The position numbers were made by a program, and so were the translations under genes. From Rhodoferax sp. (GTDB lineage: Bacteria; Pseudomonadota; Gammaproteobacteria; Burkholderiales; Burkholderiaceae_C): 64,000 nucleotides of DNA. The stretch is from contig JARLJH010000020.1 of NCBI GenBank assembly GCA_031291305.1, positions 1 to 64,000 on the forward strand. Direction: 5' to 3'. How positions within the stretch are numbered: the first letter of the stretch is position 1; the number at the start of each line of letters is the position of its first letter. Positions 1-8,236 of the stretch are shown piece by piece. The notes beneath the pieces are model-generated. The model was not told the DNA's origin. It ran no database searches and was given only the letters and a program-made list of their open reading frames with translations.

Positions 1-590
1 ACCAGCGTTCGATCGCGGATGATGCCCGCCTTCACGCTCTCCATCAGCCCGGCGCGCAGTTCGCGGTCCGAAAGCGTGCCCAGCACGCCTATATCGGCAA
101 ACACCGCGAGTGGATGATGGAAGCTTCCGACCAGGTTTTTGCCCTCGGGCAGGTTGACGCCGGTCTTGCCGCCGACGCTTGAGTCGACCTGCGCCAGGAA
201 CGTCGTGGGCACCTGCACATAGGCAATGCCGCGCATGTAAATCGCGGCCACAAATCCGCCCACGTCGCCCACAATGCCGCCGCCAAAGGCGATCAGCAGC
301 GAGCCGCGATCGCCCCCGGCCTGCGCCATGCCGCGAAGCAGTTTTTCAACGCTGCCGAGGGTTTTGTATTTCTCGCCCGGCTCCAGAAAAAGCACGATGG
401 GCGGCTCACGAAAGGAAGTCAGAAATGCCTCGGACCAGAGAGCCCAGATTGGCGCGGAAGTGAGCACGAAAACTCGCCGTGGCAGCCGGCCGGCAATCCT
501 CTCAATGCGAGGCGCCAGGGTCTCGATCAGGCCGCTGCCGGCGATCACGTCGTATTTAGCCGAAGGTGTGTCGACACGAATGGTTTGCAC
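1..590 (-). CDS. aroB: 3-dehydroquinate synthase, partial (C-terminus beyond window)
   Basis: Second step of the shikimate pathway: converts DAHP to 3-dehydroquinate using NAD and a divalent metal in the cytoplasm. The minus-strand translation contains the family signatures [13 protein letters not shown] (NAD-binding glycine-rich turn), [19 protein letters not shown] and NLVGSFHHP, in the right order and spacing. About 196 of the usual 350-370 residues are present; the rest lies before base 1. I place the start at a GTG (588-590), giving [20 protein letters not shown]; the frame stays open further upstream with no better start, so the start is uncertain. The family call is firm. Confidence 0.9.
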   Translation of the reverse strand, partial: MQTIRVDTPSAKYDVIAGSGLIETLAPRIERIAGRLPRRVFVLTSAPIWALWSEAFLTSFREPPIVLFLEPGEKYKTLGSVEKLLRGMAQAGGDRGSLLIAFGGGIVGDVGGFVAAIYMRGIAYVQVPTTFLAQVDSSVGGKTGVNLPEGKNLVGSFHHPLAVFADIGVLGTLSDRELRAGLMESVKAGIIRDRTL

Positions 591-701
591 GCTGCTTTTA
601 TCGTAAATGCATAGGCTGGGGTGGAGCACAAAGCAAAGCGGCGAAGCTGGTTTGCTCCGCCGCTGGTTGTGGATGAAGCCGCTCGGTTTAGCAGCTATGG
701 A

Positions 702-1274
702 TTACTTCTGGTCTGTGCTGCTGTCATGTCCGCGGGGCCTTCCACCGCCACCGCCGCTTGGCCGTCCACCACCACCACCACTTGGTCGTCCGCCGCCTCC
801 TCCGCCGCTACGGGGAGCGCTGGCACGGGGAGCGCTGTTGCTTCTCGCTGCAGGTCGACCCGCACTGGGACGGGCACCGCCGGAACGTACTGCGCCGCTA
901 CCGTGAACCGCGCCGCCGCCCCCACTGCGTACTCCACCCCCACCGCCGCCGCGAGCAAAGTTGCTGTGGTTGGCCGCGTAACCGCCGCCACCGCTGTAAC
1001 TGCCGCCGCCGCCGTTCACAAAGCGATGCCCGCCCCAGCCGTGGCCATAACCCCAACCGGCCCACGGACCCATGCCCAGAAAGATGCCGTTGTAAAAGTA
1101 GCCCGGGCCGTAAAAGCCGTAAGGCGAGCAGGCGTAAGGGGCATAGTCGTAGTAGCCATATTGGCAAACTGGTTGGATACCTACTTCGACGACAACCTGT
1201 GCCTTCGCGGCCGGCGCAATCGCCATGCCGACCAGCAGTGCAGAAGTACCGATGAGAATCTTGAGTCCACGCAT
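702..1274 (-). CDS. glycine-rich secreted protein of unknown function
   Basis: 190-residue protein. Starting at the ATG at 1274, it opens with a signal peptide (MRGLKILIGTSALLVGMAIA, cleavage probably after AKA). A Tyr/Gly/Pro/Phe-rich stretch follows (residues about 40-75), then a low-complexity Gly/Ser/Arg tail with tandem RPSGGGGG units ending in a hydrophilic HDSSTDQK. The frame extends 23 codons further upstream, but that extension lacks a signal peptide, so I prefer 1274. Such YXX-motif glycine-rich exported proteins are common in Acidobacteriota. No enzyme motif is visible and I assign no function. Confidence 0.6.
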   Translation of the reverse strand: MRGLKILIGTSALLVGMAIAPAAKAQVVVEVGIQPVCQYGYYDYAPYACSPYGFYGPGYFYNGIFLGMGPWAGWGYGHGWGGHRFVNGGGGSYSGGGGYAANHSNFARGGGGGGVRSGGGGAVHGSGAVRSGGARPSAGRPAARSNSAPRASAPRSGGGGGGRPSGGGGGRPSGGGGGRPRGHDSSTDQK

Positions 1275-1543
1275 GTGTTCCCCCCTTGAGGTGTGTGCCG
1301 TTGCCTGTTGTGCGCTGGAAGCTCTTCGGTCTCGATGAAGCACCTGGCCGTCGGAGCTACCATAAGGATTCTTGTTTTCGTATCCTCAAAATCCCTCACA
1401 CGCCCCGGGGGTTGTTGACGGTATGTCCTTACGAATTCAACCTTAGGCTCCATTTAGGCGGCGGTCTGAGCATTATGAACCACCATGCCTGGTGGAACCA
1501 TCCCGGAAATTCAGAGCGCCGCGAGTGTTAGCCTCAAAAGGTT

Positions 1544-3154
1544 ATGGCAATTCCTACTCAGGTTGATTTTCTGGTCATGGGCGCGGGTGTGGCAGGGTTG
1601 CGCGCAGCGGTGGAACTTGCGCGGCACGGTGAAGTGCTCGTGGTTACCAAGGAGTCGCTTGGCGAATCGAACACGCATTATGCGCAGGGCGGAATCGCCG
1701 TGGCCACGGAAGGCGACGCAGACATTGCTCTGCATCTTGAAGACACGGTCAACGCCGGCGATGGCCTTGTCTATCGGCCGGCCGCCGAGGTACTTGTGAA
1801 CGAAGGGCCGCGGCGCGTGGCGGAGTTGATTGACTGGGGAGCGGACTTCGACAAGCAGGATGGGGAACTGCTGCGCACCCGCGAGGGCGCCCATTCGCTG
1901 CCACGCATTCTTCACGCCAACGGAGACGCGACAGGCGCTGAGATCAGCCGTTCTTTGGTCGCGTACGCGCGCGCCCACAAGCGCATTCAGTTTGCCGAGT
2001 GGACCATGGTCACCCGCCTGGTGGTTGCCGATGGCCGCGTTGTGGCGGCAGATCTGGCCGCGGCGGGGCCGGAAGCAGCCGACCCTCAACCGCATCGCGT
2101 TGCTGTCCGTTCTGTGCTGATCGCGGCCGGTGGCGCGGGACAGGTTTACTCTGACACCACCAACCCCGCAGTGGCCACCGGAGACGGCATCGCGCTTGCC
2201 TTTGATGCCGGTGCCGCCCTGGCCGACATGGAGTTTTACCAGTTCCACCCCACGGCGTTGGCTCTGCCGGGTGTGCCGCGCTTTCTGCTTTCGGAAGCCC
2301 TGCGCGGCGAAGGCGCGTATCTTCGCAATGATCGCGGCGAGCGCTTCATGGAGCGTTACCATCCGCTGCTTGAACTCGCTCCGCGCGATGTGGTGGCGCG
2401 GGCCATTGCGCGCGAAGGCATGGGCAAAAACGCCGCAGACACGCGCGTGGTTCATCTGGATATGCGTCACGTCAAGAACGTCGACCTGCACCAGCGTTTT
2501 CCGGGCATCAGCGCGTTTTTGGCCAAGCACGATCTTGACCTGATGCGCGATCTCATCCCCGTCCGTCCCGCGGCGCATTACCTCATGGGCGGCATCCGCA
2601 CCGATCTCGATGGACGTACAAACGTGAAGGGCCTCTATGCCGCGGGCGAGGCAGCCTGCACCGGCGTTCACGGGGCCAACCGGCTCGCGTCCAACTCGTT
2701 GCTGGAAGGCCTGGTCTTTGGTGCCCGTGCTGCCGCTGCCATGCTCGCTGATGGATTGTCGTTCGTGCCGATCGCTGAAGTTGCCGCACCGCTCCAGGCG
2801 ATGACGCGCGAGGAAGACGCTTTCGTCGAAATCCTCGTTCACCATTTGCAAAGAGCGATGTGGATCGACGCCGGGTTATTGCGCCAGGAGTCGACGCTGC
2901 TTGCGGGGCTTGCTGCCCAGGCTGAGTGCGAAGCCGGTCTTCAGCGTTTCGTCCAGCAGGGCAAAACCAGCCGCCCGCTGCTTGAAGGCCTGGCGTTAAG
3001 CTCCGTGGCGCAGGTAATTCTCATCTCGGCACTGGCGCGCACTGAGAGCCGAGGCGCCCATTTTCGCAACGACTATCCACATCGCGACGACACGAACTTC
3101 CGCGCACATTCCGTTCTCACGCGCGGTGCCGAAATCTCGTTTGAAGTCTGGTAG
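1544..3154 (+). CDS. nadB: L-aspartate oxidase
   Basis: FAD-dependent oxidation of L-aspartate to iminoaspartate, the first step of de novo NAD synthesis, working with NadA. 536 residues, the normal length. It has an N-terminal Rossmann FAD motif (residues 8-20, VMGAGVAGLRAAVELA type), the SNTHYAQGGIA signature of the succinate dehydrogenase/aspartate oxidase family, the FHPTAL active-site segment around residue 230, HYLMGGIRTDLDG, and the C-terminal ALRTESRGAHFR-type segment (here LARTESRGAHFRNDYP). The ATG has a purine-rich AAAAGG only about 2 bases upstream. The 269-base gap upstream (1275-1543) contains no other gene that I can see. No nadA or nadC nearby. Confidence 0.92.
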   Translation: MAIPTQVDFLVMGAGVAGLRAAVELARHGEVLVVTKESLGESNTHYAQGGIAVATEGDADIALHLEDTVNAGDGLVYRPAAEVLVNEGPRRVAELIDWGADFDKQDGELLRTREGAHSLPRILHANGDATGAEISRSLVAYARAHKRIQFAEWTMVTRLVVADGRVVAADLAAAGPEAADPQPHRVAVRSVLIAAGGAGQVYSDTTNPAVATGDGIALAFDAGAALADMEFYQFHPTALALPGVPRFLLSEALRGEGAYLRNDRGERFMERYHPLLELAPRDVVARAIAREGMGKNAADTRVVHLDMRHVKNVDLHQRFPGISAFLAKHDLDLMRDLIPVRPAAHYLMGGIRTDLDGRTNVKGLYAAGEAACTGVHGANRLASNSLLEGLVFGARAAAAMLADGLSFVPIAEVAAPLQAMTREEDAFVEILVHHLQRAMWIDAGLLRQESTLLAGLAAQAECEAGLQRFVQQGKTSRPLLEGLALSSVAQVILISALARTESRGAHFRNDYPHRDDTNFRAHSVLTRGAEISFEVW

Positions 3155-3159
3155 CCGGA

Positions 3160-4023
3160 CTAACTCGCCGCCGTCTTTTCGGGCGCAAGCACTGACAGGA
3201 CCGCGCAGAGCGCAAGAATTGCTCCCATGATGGCCAGCGAAAGGGTGATAGGCACGTCAATCCAGTGCGCGGTCAGCATCTTCAGCGCCACAAACGCCAG
3301 CAGCGCGCCCAGCCCATAATGCAGATAGCGCAGCCGATCAAGCAGCGCGGCCAGCGCAAAGTAGAGCGAGCGAAGCCCGAGAATCGCCGCGATATTTGAC
3401 GTGTATACCACAAACGGATTGTGGCTTATGGCCAGCACCGCCGGAATCGAATCGGTCGCGAAAATCACGTCCGTCACTTCAATCGCCAGAATCACCGGAA
3501 GCAGCGAGCCCTTCGCCGGCTGAAGGTTGCGAATCCATTCTGGAATAGCCGCGTTGGCCGAACCGCCGCGCGCCAGCCGGAAAGCCGCGTAGAGCAGAAA
3601 CAGGCCGAAGATCCAGTTGATCCATTCAAACCGGCGAAGCAGCGCGATACCGGCAACGATAAACAGCGCGCGCAGCACAACCGCTCCGGCCACGCCCCAC
3701 AGCAACGCATTGTGCTGCCGCTGCCGGCTGATGCGGAACCCCCGAAAGATGACCAGAAAGACGAAGAGATTGTCTACGCTGAGCGAGGTTTCAATCGCAT
3801 AGCCGCCTACCCATTCGAGCGCCGTCTGCCGGCCGTGAGAGACAGCGATCCAGCAGGCGAATGCCGCTGCGGTAACGATCAGCACCCCGGTCCAGATCCA
3901 GGCAAACATCTGCGCATTGCGGTCCTCCTGCTTGTGCCCAGGCAGCAGGGAATCGATCAGCAGCAGCGCCGCCACCGCCGCATGGAACCACAGCCACCAT
4001 GTCCAGGAAACGCCCGCAATCAT
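3160..4023 (-). CDS. TerC family integral membrane protein
   Basis: 287-residue inner-membrane protein with about seven to eight hydrophobic segments, starting at a predicted ATG with WTWWLWFHAAVAALLLIDSL as the first helix. The family hallmarks are present: ETSLSVDNLFVFLVIF in the third helix and EVTDVIFATDSIPAVLAI in the middle of the protein, with acidic residues inside membrane helices thought to bind metal. TerC/Alx proteins are linked to tellurite resistance and manganese export or metalation of exoenzymes; the substrate here cannot be told from sequence. It is convergent with nadB with a 5-base gap. Of TerC subfamilies it is closest in shape to Alx. Confidence 0.85.
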   Translation of the reverse strand: MIAGVSWTWWLWFHAAVAALLLIDSLLPGHKQEDRNAQMFAWIWTGVLIVTAAAFACWIAVSHGRQTALEWVGGYAIETSLSVDNLFVFLVIFRGFRISRQRQHNALLWGVAGAVVLRALFIVAGIALLRRFEWINWIFGLFLLYAAFRLARGGSANAAIPEWIRNLQPAKGSLLPVILAIEVTDVIFATDSIPAVLAISHNPFVVYTSNIAAILGLRSLYFALAALLDRLRYLHYGLGALLAFVALKMLTAHWIDVPITLSLAIMGAILALCAVLSVLAPEKTAAS

Positions 4024-4075
4024 TCCTGAATGCTACAGGATGAGTAAGCCAATCGATCCCTTTCCTGAGTCGCGA

Positions 4076-4507
4076 CTATTCCAGTACCAGCACATGCTTC
4101 CCGAACTTCGGTCCGGCCATGTGCTTTATCGCCTTGTCCAAAGTCACAAGCACGCCGTTTTCCTGAATCACTAAGCCCAACAGCCAGGCATCTGTGATTT
4201 GCTGGTGGCCCCAAACGCGTTCCCGAAAGGGAGCGACGAGTTCCGGCCAACTGGCCGTGATGGGCCAATACCGGTAGCCCGGGCGTTTGGTCAGGGCGCC
4301 GAGAATGTCGGCCGCATCGTCAAACGTCAAACGACCCAGTTTAGGATTCACTGATATACGCAAGAATCCTGCCTGGGAGAACGCGCAGAGGCCCCAATCG
4401 AGGCCCGACGTGACAAACCAACTCATCACTATGCGGTAATGGACGTGAGCCTCGTCGGTGAGGGCTATCAACACATTCACATCGAGCAGATAATTCGGCT
4501 CGCTCAA
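4076..4507 (-). CDS. PIN-domain ribonuclease toxin (VapC-like)
   Basis: 143 residues. The PIN fold is marked by the N-terminal YLLDVNVLIAL (first catalytic Asp), a central acidic segment, QITDAWLLGLVIQENG (later acidic residues) and VLVTLDKAIKHMAG at the end. PIN toxins are Mg-dependent RNases, often cutting tRNA or rRNA. The start is TTG at 4507, which overlaps the antitoxin stop as TTGA, so the pair is translationally coupled. The upstream partner is a ribbon-helix-helix type antitoxin, which supports a VapBC-type toxin-antitoxin pair. The RNA target is unknown. Confidence 0.8.
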   Translation of the reverse strand: MSEPNYLLDVNVLIALTDEAHVHYRIVMSWFVTSGLDWGLCAFSQAGFLRISVNPKLGRLTFDDAADILGALTKRPGYRYWPITASWPELVAPFRERVWGHQQITDAWLLGLVIQENGVLVTLDKAIKHMAGPKFGKHVLVLE

Positions 4508-4752
4508 TCGTCGTACTCTTCCAATGCGGCTTTCACCATCTCCGTGGTGATGACTCTACCGCGAGCGCGTGCGACGAGCAGTCCATTTGGGAGTCTCTTG
4601 AGCCGTGGCGAAGGGGATGGCTCAGCAAGCCGTGCCTCCTGGGCCTTACGCGCGAATTCGCTGAGCGCGGCACCCAGCGTGATGCCCTTGCCTTTGGCGC
4701 AGAGCATAGCCAACTCATACGCGTCGTCGTCGAGTGTGACTGTGGTTCTCAT
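4504..4752 (-). CDS. VapB-like antitoxin
   Basis: 82 residues from the ATG at 4752. The N-terminal MRTTVTLDDDAYELAMLCA matches the ribbon-helix-helix strand-and-helix pattern of antitoxins that bind their own operator as dimers. The C-terminal half (LPNGLLVARARGRVITTEMV, then KAALEEYDD) is the likely toxin-wrapping tail. The open frame extends 15 codons upstream to 4797, but the internal ATG matches the family start. It overlaps the downstream PIN toxin by four bases. Upstream DNA around 4755-4800 is AT-rich and would hold the promoter and operator. Confidence 0.75.
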   Translation of the reverse strand: MRTTVTLDDDAYELAMLCAKGKGITLGAALSEFARKAQEARLAEPSPSPRLKRLPNGLLVARARGRVITTEMVKAALEEYDD

Positions 4753-4872
4753 GCGATGATTATGCATCAAGTTTGAATTTGATGCAACTAATCGCAATTG
4801 ATGCAGAGTGAGACAAGTACATCGATAGCTATAACTACATCAAATCGAAGCGGAAGCAACGAACTGCCCATC

Positions 4873-5334
4873 TCACCGCAAATCAATCAGCCGAATCGTC
4901 TCCAGGAACACATCCCCGTCAATCGTCAAACTCCGCGCGCTGATCTTGTCCAGTGTGTCCTGGGCTGTGTGGTGGTAGCTGTTGTTCGGGCCGTAATCCA
5001 GGTCAATCACATCGATTGATGGCACACCGCGCTGCACAAAGGGCAGGTGATCGTCCTCCACCGCCTCTTCGGTCTGGAAGAAATACCGCTCGTAGCCGAA
5101 CTTGTGCGCTGCCTGCTTGACCAGGTCCACCAGCCAGCCGGTTGACTTGGTTTCCCGCTGAATGTCCAGGTCCTTGTCGCCGATCATGTCGGCCAGCATG
5201 AACGCCTTGATCTTGCCCAGCGTTCCATCGCGGCCCCACTTTGACGCCAGGTGGCGGCTGCCATAAGTTGAGTCGGACGCGGACCAGGTCTGGATAGCTT
5301 CTTCGCCGTCAAAGAAAACCAGCCACACCGAATA
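4873..5334 (-). pseudogene. M28-family peptidase / glutaminyl-cyclase-like, C-terminal fragment only
   Basis: About 154 residues that match the C-terminal half of the M28 zinc peptidase/glutaminyl-cyclase family. SVWLVFFDGEEA is the family's metal-ligand and catalytic Glu segment, DSTYGSRHLA follows, then IKAFMLADMIGDKDLDI and, near the end, DDHLPFVQRGVPSIDVIDLD and HHTAQDTLDKIS (a further metal ligand region). The N-terminal half with the first zinc ligands and any signal peptide is missing. In their place the frame is joined, without a stop, to a RecD-like helicase. This fragment belongs with the Acidobacteriota-like left end. It is very probably a cut gene at a chimeric join, not a real fusion protein. 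Confidence 0.8.
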
Positions 5335-7305
5335 GCCGTCGAACTCAGCAACGCAAATGATTGAATCCGTCGATTCTGGTTCAACCGCACGGACTATTCT
5401 GCCGAGGGCTCCATTCCTCAGACCCAGCGTGTAGTCGTTGTCAGTGAACATCACCAGGTCGCCAACCCTCAACCCCAGGCTGTCATCAGTTCTCTCGGGC
5501 AATAGGCCAAATTCCTTAGTCATTGATTGAACCGGAATTTCTTGGCTCTGGAAGTGGCTGTGCAGCATTTCATTGATCCCGCGGACCCCACCGGCCCCAT
5601 TGCGTGTCGTCGAAAGCACTTGCGCACTGAAGTCCTTGCCATTGCCACCAAGTGCCAAGTACACGTCCTTCACCATTTGGTCGACCTCGGCACTTCGGCA
5701 TTCGATGAACGAGACACCTGATCCAATGCCCTGATACGCTGCCCATGTCGGACACCGATGCGCCCTAATGTCGGCTGCAACCTGTGGAATTCCGCTTGCA
5801 GAGGACTGGCGCTTAACTGTCTTCAGTTGCACCTGGGGAATTGAAGGAAGATCGGCTAGTGCGTGTAACACGAGGCCCGGCCCAATGGGTGGCAGTTGCG
5901 AAGGATCGCCAATTAGCACCAGCCTCACACCGTTGGGCACATGCCGCAGTAAACGGTACATGAGAATGACGTCCACCATGGATACTTCATCGACAAGGAC
6001 AAGGCTACCGGCCACCACTTCTTCATCGAGCAGAAACGCCGCAATCGTTTTGCTTGGTCGCCCCGTGGCTTCGGTCATGCGCTGTGCGGCTCTACCTGCT
6101 AAGGCAAGCTGGTAAATGACCAGACCCGGCTGATCTCGTTCCAGAGCCTGACACAGCGCTTTAAGTACGGTGGTCTTGCCCGTACCGGCACCACCAAGGA
6201 TGAGACTAAAGTGATTCGTAGCGCTTACGCGCACGGCATTTATCTGTTCGTCGGTTAAAGCAATGCCGTTCATGCTCTCGTACAGAGTAATCGACGCATC
6301 GACGTGGCTGATGGGGAGAATAGGCACGTCAAGCAATTCACCCTGACCGTCAAAGTCCGGGCCCGTCAACATGCCGTGCATACGAGCAGCGACATACGAC
6401 TCGATCCGGTTCATCCCAGAGGTCTGCAGCACCTCAGCGACTTCGCAGATGCGCCCGTCGGTTAAGGCGACCGCCAAAGCTTGATCGGCCAAGTCTGAGA
6501 TCCCCAGCAACTGCATTAGACCTGCTCGAACCTTGGCGCGTGCAAGGCAGGTGTGCCCGACTCCCAAGGCCCGGTACAACGCCTCTTCAGTGGCTGCCAG
6601 GAGGCGGCGCGGATCATCGCTTGCAATACCAAACCTATTTCGCGCAAGGCCGTCAACGACCGCCCATCTGGCCTCGAAAGAGACCAAGAGGTAGGGATTG
6701 GCTTCGATCTTTTCCTTTGCCTGGCCTTGGTAGTATGCTGCAACCGACGCACCTATCTTGCGGGGAATGCCTAGCTGATCCAGCCACATTAACGTCTGCG
6801 CAACCCGGTGTTTCTCGAAGGCCTGGCACAAACTTTCGGCGGACTGCTGCCCGACGATCACGGAAATTTCGTAAACATTGCCCTGTTCAATCAACTCAAC
6901 AAGACGGGGGCCGAAGTGTTCGTACAGGCGTCGTGCTTTCACTTCACCAATGCCTTGGCAGTCGGGGGACTGCGCGATCCATTGCACCAGGTTTCGCCCG
7001 GACGGACGCAGCAGTGACAACTGCACAGCATTGATCTGTTGCTCACAGTGCTTGATGCCGTTTAGCTCATAGAAACGCGTCGAAGGAGTGCCCTGTACCT
7101 CCCAAACCTGGGCCGTGTCCACAAAACTGCTGTCCGGGATGACGGAGTAGTCTGCAACGACAACATGGCCATCCCCACTGTCAGTCTTGCCGCCGAAGAT
7201 GATTCCACCATTCACACCCCTGGAGCGCACAGAGGTAACCCTGAGCGTCACCGTCACAGTTGGCTCTGCATGGTGGTCAGCAAAAGCTGCAAGGACCGCA
7301 CTCAT
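4873..7305 (-). CDS. RecD-like SF1 helicase, truncated and fused in frame to an M28 peptidase tail
   Basis: The frame codes 810 residues; the first about 655 are a RecD/RecD2-like helicase. It has a helix-hairpin-helix segment (GIGEVKARRLYEHFG, about 118-132), Walker A GGAGTGKTT (371-379), the DExx box LVLVDEVSMVD (435-445) and GDPSQLPPIG (466-475). The usual C-terminal UvrD_C_2 block with the HKSQG motif is absent because the frame switches to M28 peptidase sequence after EFDGY, near 5335. Its ATG overlaps the stop of the preceding coiled-coil gene by four bases, making it the sixth gene of the recombinase operon. The intact protein would presumably unwind or remodel DNA during element transfer; that role is inference. 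Confidence 0.75.
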   Translation of the reverse strand: MSAVLAAFADHHAEPTVTVTLRVTSVRSRGVNGGIIFGGKTDSGDGHVVVADYSVIPDSSFVDTAQVWEVQGTPSTRFYELNGIKHCEQQINAVQLSLLRPSGRNLVQWIAQSPDCQGIGEVKARRLYEHFGPRLVELIEQGNVYEISVIVGQQSAESLCQAFEKHRVAQTLMWLDQLGIPRKIGASVAAYYQGQAKEKIEANPYLLVSFEARWAVVDGLARNRFGIASDDPRRLLAATEEALYRALGVGHTCLARAKVRAGLMQLLGISDLADQALAVALTDGRICEVAEVLQTSGMNRIESYVAARMHGMLTGPDFDGQGELLDVPILPISHVDASITLYESMNGIALTDEQINAVRVSATNHFSLILGGAGTGKTTVLKALCQALERDQPGLVIYQLALAGRAAQRMTEATGRPSKTIAAFLLDEEVVAGSLVLVDEVSMVDVILMYRLLRHVPNGVRLVLIGDPSQLPPIGPGLVLHALADLPSIPQVQLKTVKRQSSASGIPQVAADIRAHRCPTWAAYQGIGSGVSFIECRSAEVDQMVKDVYLALGGNGKDFSAQVLSTTRNGAGGVRGINEMLHSHFQSQEIPVQSMTKEFGLLPERTDDSLGLRVGDLVMFTDNDYTLGLRNGALGRIVRAVEPESTDSIICVAEFDGYSVWLVFFDGEEAIQTWSASDSTYGSRHLASKWGRDGTLGKIKAFMLADMIGDKDLDIQRETKSTGWLVDLVKQAAHKFGYERYFFQTEEAVEDDHLPFVQRGVPSIDVIDLDYGPNNSYHHTAQDTLDKISARSLTIDGDVFLETIRLIDLR
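5325..5345. other. probable chimeric join between two genomes
   Basis: On the minus strand the helicase reading CVAEFDG passes directly into YSVWLVFFDGEEA of an M28 peptidase. Both halves contain FDG encoded by nearly the same codons (TTCGAC/TTTGAC plus GGC), a short shared stretch that could have driven a false or microhomology join. Gene content on the two sides fits different phyla. Same strand and same frame by chance has a probability of about one in six, so the open fusion is not evidence of a real gene. Confidence 0.7.
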
Positions 7306-7817
7306 GGATTCAGCAACCTTCCTGTGCGGCTCAGGTGTTCTTCGCGCATCTGGTTCCTGCGCAACTGATCCTTGAGTTCACGCACCTCCGCCTTGAGTGT
7401 GGCATTTTGCTCCTCCAGAGCCTTGACGCGATGTTCCGCTTTTCCCTTGGCCGCCATAGCACGGCGCACGGACTGCTCGGCCAGCGCCTCGGTCTGAGAT
7501 GTGTTCGGTTCGTCTTGCCCTTGAGTAGGTGAGTGCCCAGTGACAAGAATACCCAGGGCGATCAGTCGTTCTTCCACCGATTCAAGCGCGACGGCAAGGG
7601 CAGGGTTTTGCTGCCATGCAGCGCGTCCGAAGCCGCATTCGGCAGCAATTTCAGAGCGGTTGAGTTTGCCCGCGCGCAGGTAGTCGCGCCAGTCCTCGGC
7701 CTTCTCCCTTTCGCCCACCCAAGCATTGAAGCGTTCAACTGCCTGCGTCGCCAGTTCGGCATTGCTGGGTTTGCGTGTGGCCTGGCACTCTTCGCTAAAC
7801 AGTCCATGTGCCATCAC
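7302..7817 (-). CDS. small coiled-coil accessory protein of the recombinase module
   Basis: 171 residues. The N-terminal half contains a predicted helix-turn-helix-like stretch (KLNRSEIAAECGFGRAAWQQ, about residues 50-69) followed by NPALAVALESVEERL. The C-terminal half (about 110-165) is a charged heptad-rich coiled coil (HRVKALEEQNATLKAEVREL). The layout of a DNA-contacting head plus coiled coil recalls small accessory proteins such as TnpC of Tn554, but I cannot show homology. It overlaps both neighbours by four bases, so it is translated with the recombinases and helicase. The function in recombination is inferred from context only. Confidence 0.7.
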   Translation of the reverse strand: MMAHGLFSEECQATRKPSNAELATQAVERFNAWVGEREKAEDWRDYLRAGKLNRSEIAAECGFGRAAWQQNPALAVALESVEERLIALGILVTGHSPTQGQDEPNTSQTEALAEQSVRRAMAAKGKAEHRVKALEEQNATLKAEVRELKDQLRRNQMREEHLSRTGRLLNP

Positions 7818-8236
7818 TTGGCTCCCCCGGTGTGGTGCCGGTCAATCTCCGGCAATGGTTGATTGAGCTGGTCCAGTGTGAGTTTTCCTCGGCTGTTGTA
7901 GAGCCAGACGGCAAACTGTTGATTCAGTTGGTTCAGCCGCCACTTGAGTTCTTGGATTTCGGCGTCCTTGGCCGCCAGCCGATGAGCCGCTGCGGCCAAG
8001 CTGCTGGGAAGTGCTGCCTTTGGCGGTGGGGCGACTTTCAGCCCAGCCTTGCGCGCCTGAAAGGCTTCTTGTATCGCAGGGTGGGCACTCAGTCCCTGGC
8101 GTCCAGGGCGGTACCCCAGAATCGCTGCTGACTGTTCACAGACAGATTCCCAGGAAATCTTTTCTTCGGACCAACCGCGAATGATATTCACAATGGCTTG
8201 GACATCATCGGGTCTAATGTGTTTGTTACGCGCCAT
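7814..8236 (-). CDS. small helical accessory protein of the recombinase module
   Basis: 140 residues. The N-terminal region (RPDDVQAIVNIIRGWSEEKI, then WESVCEQSAAILGYRPGRQGLSAH) looks like a small helical, possibly DNA-binding domain. A Pro/Ala linker follows, then a coiled coil (LAAKDAEIQELKWRLNQLNQ, about 90-110) and an Asn/Gln-rich end. It overlaps the 777-residue recombinase by 11 bases and the next small gene by four. Size and position resemble the small third protein of gamma-mobile-trio modules, but this is a comparison by layout and memory, not a demonstrated match. No catalytic motif is visible. Confidence 0.7.
   Translation of the reverse strand: MARNKHIRPDDVQAIVNIIRGWSEEKISWESVCEQSAAILGYRPGRQGLSAHPAIQEAFQARKAGLKVAPPPKAALPSSLAAAAHRLAAKDAEIQELKWRLNQLNQQFAVWLYNSRGKLTLDQLNQPLPEIDRHHTGGAK

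Noticed and set aside
1511-2851. 446-codon open frame on the minus strand across nadB
   Set aside because: It is the reverse shadow of nadB, has no family motif, and the plus-strand frame is a clear aspartate oxidase.
4873-7305. A true helicase-peptidase fusion enzyme
   Set aside because: Both domains are cut within conserved cores at the same point, and flanking genes differ in apparent phylum; a chimeric join explains it.
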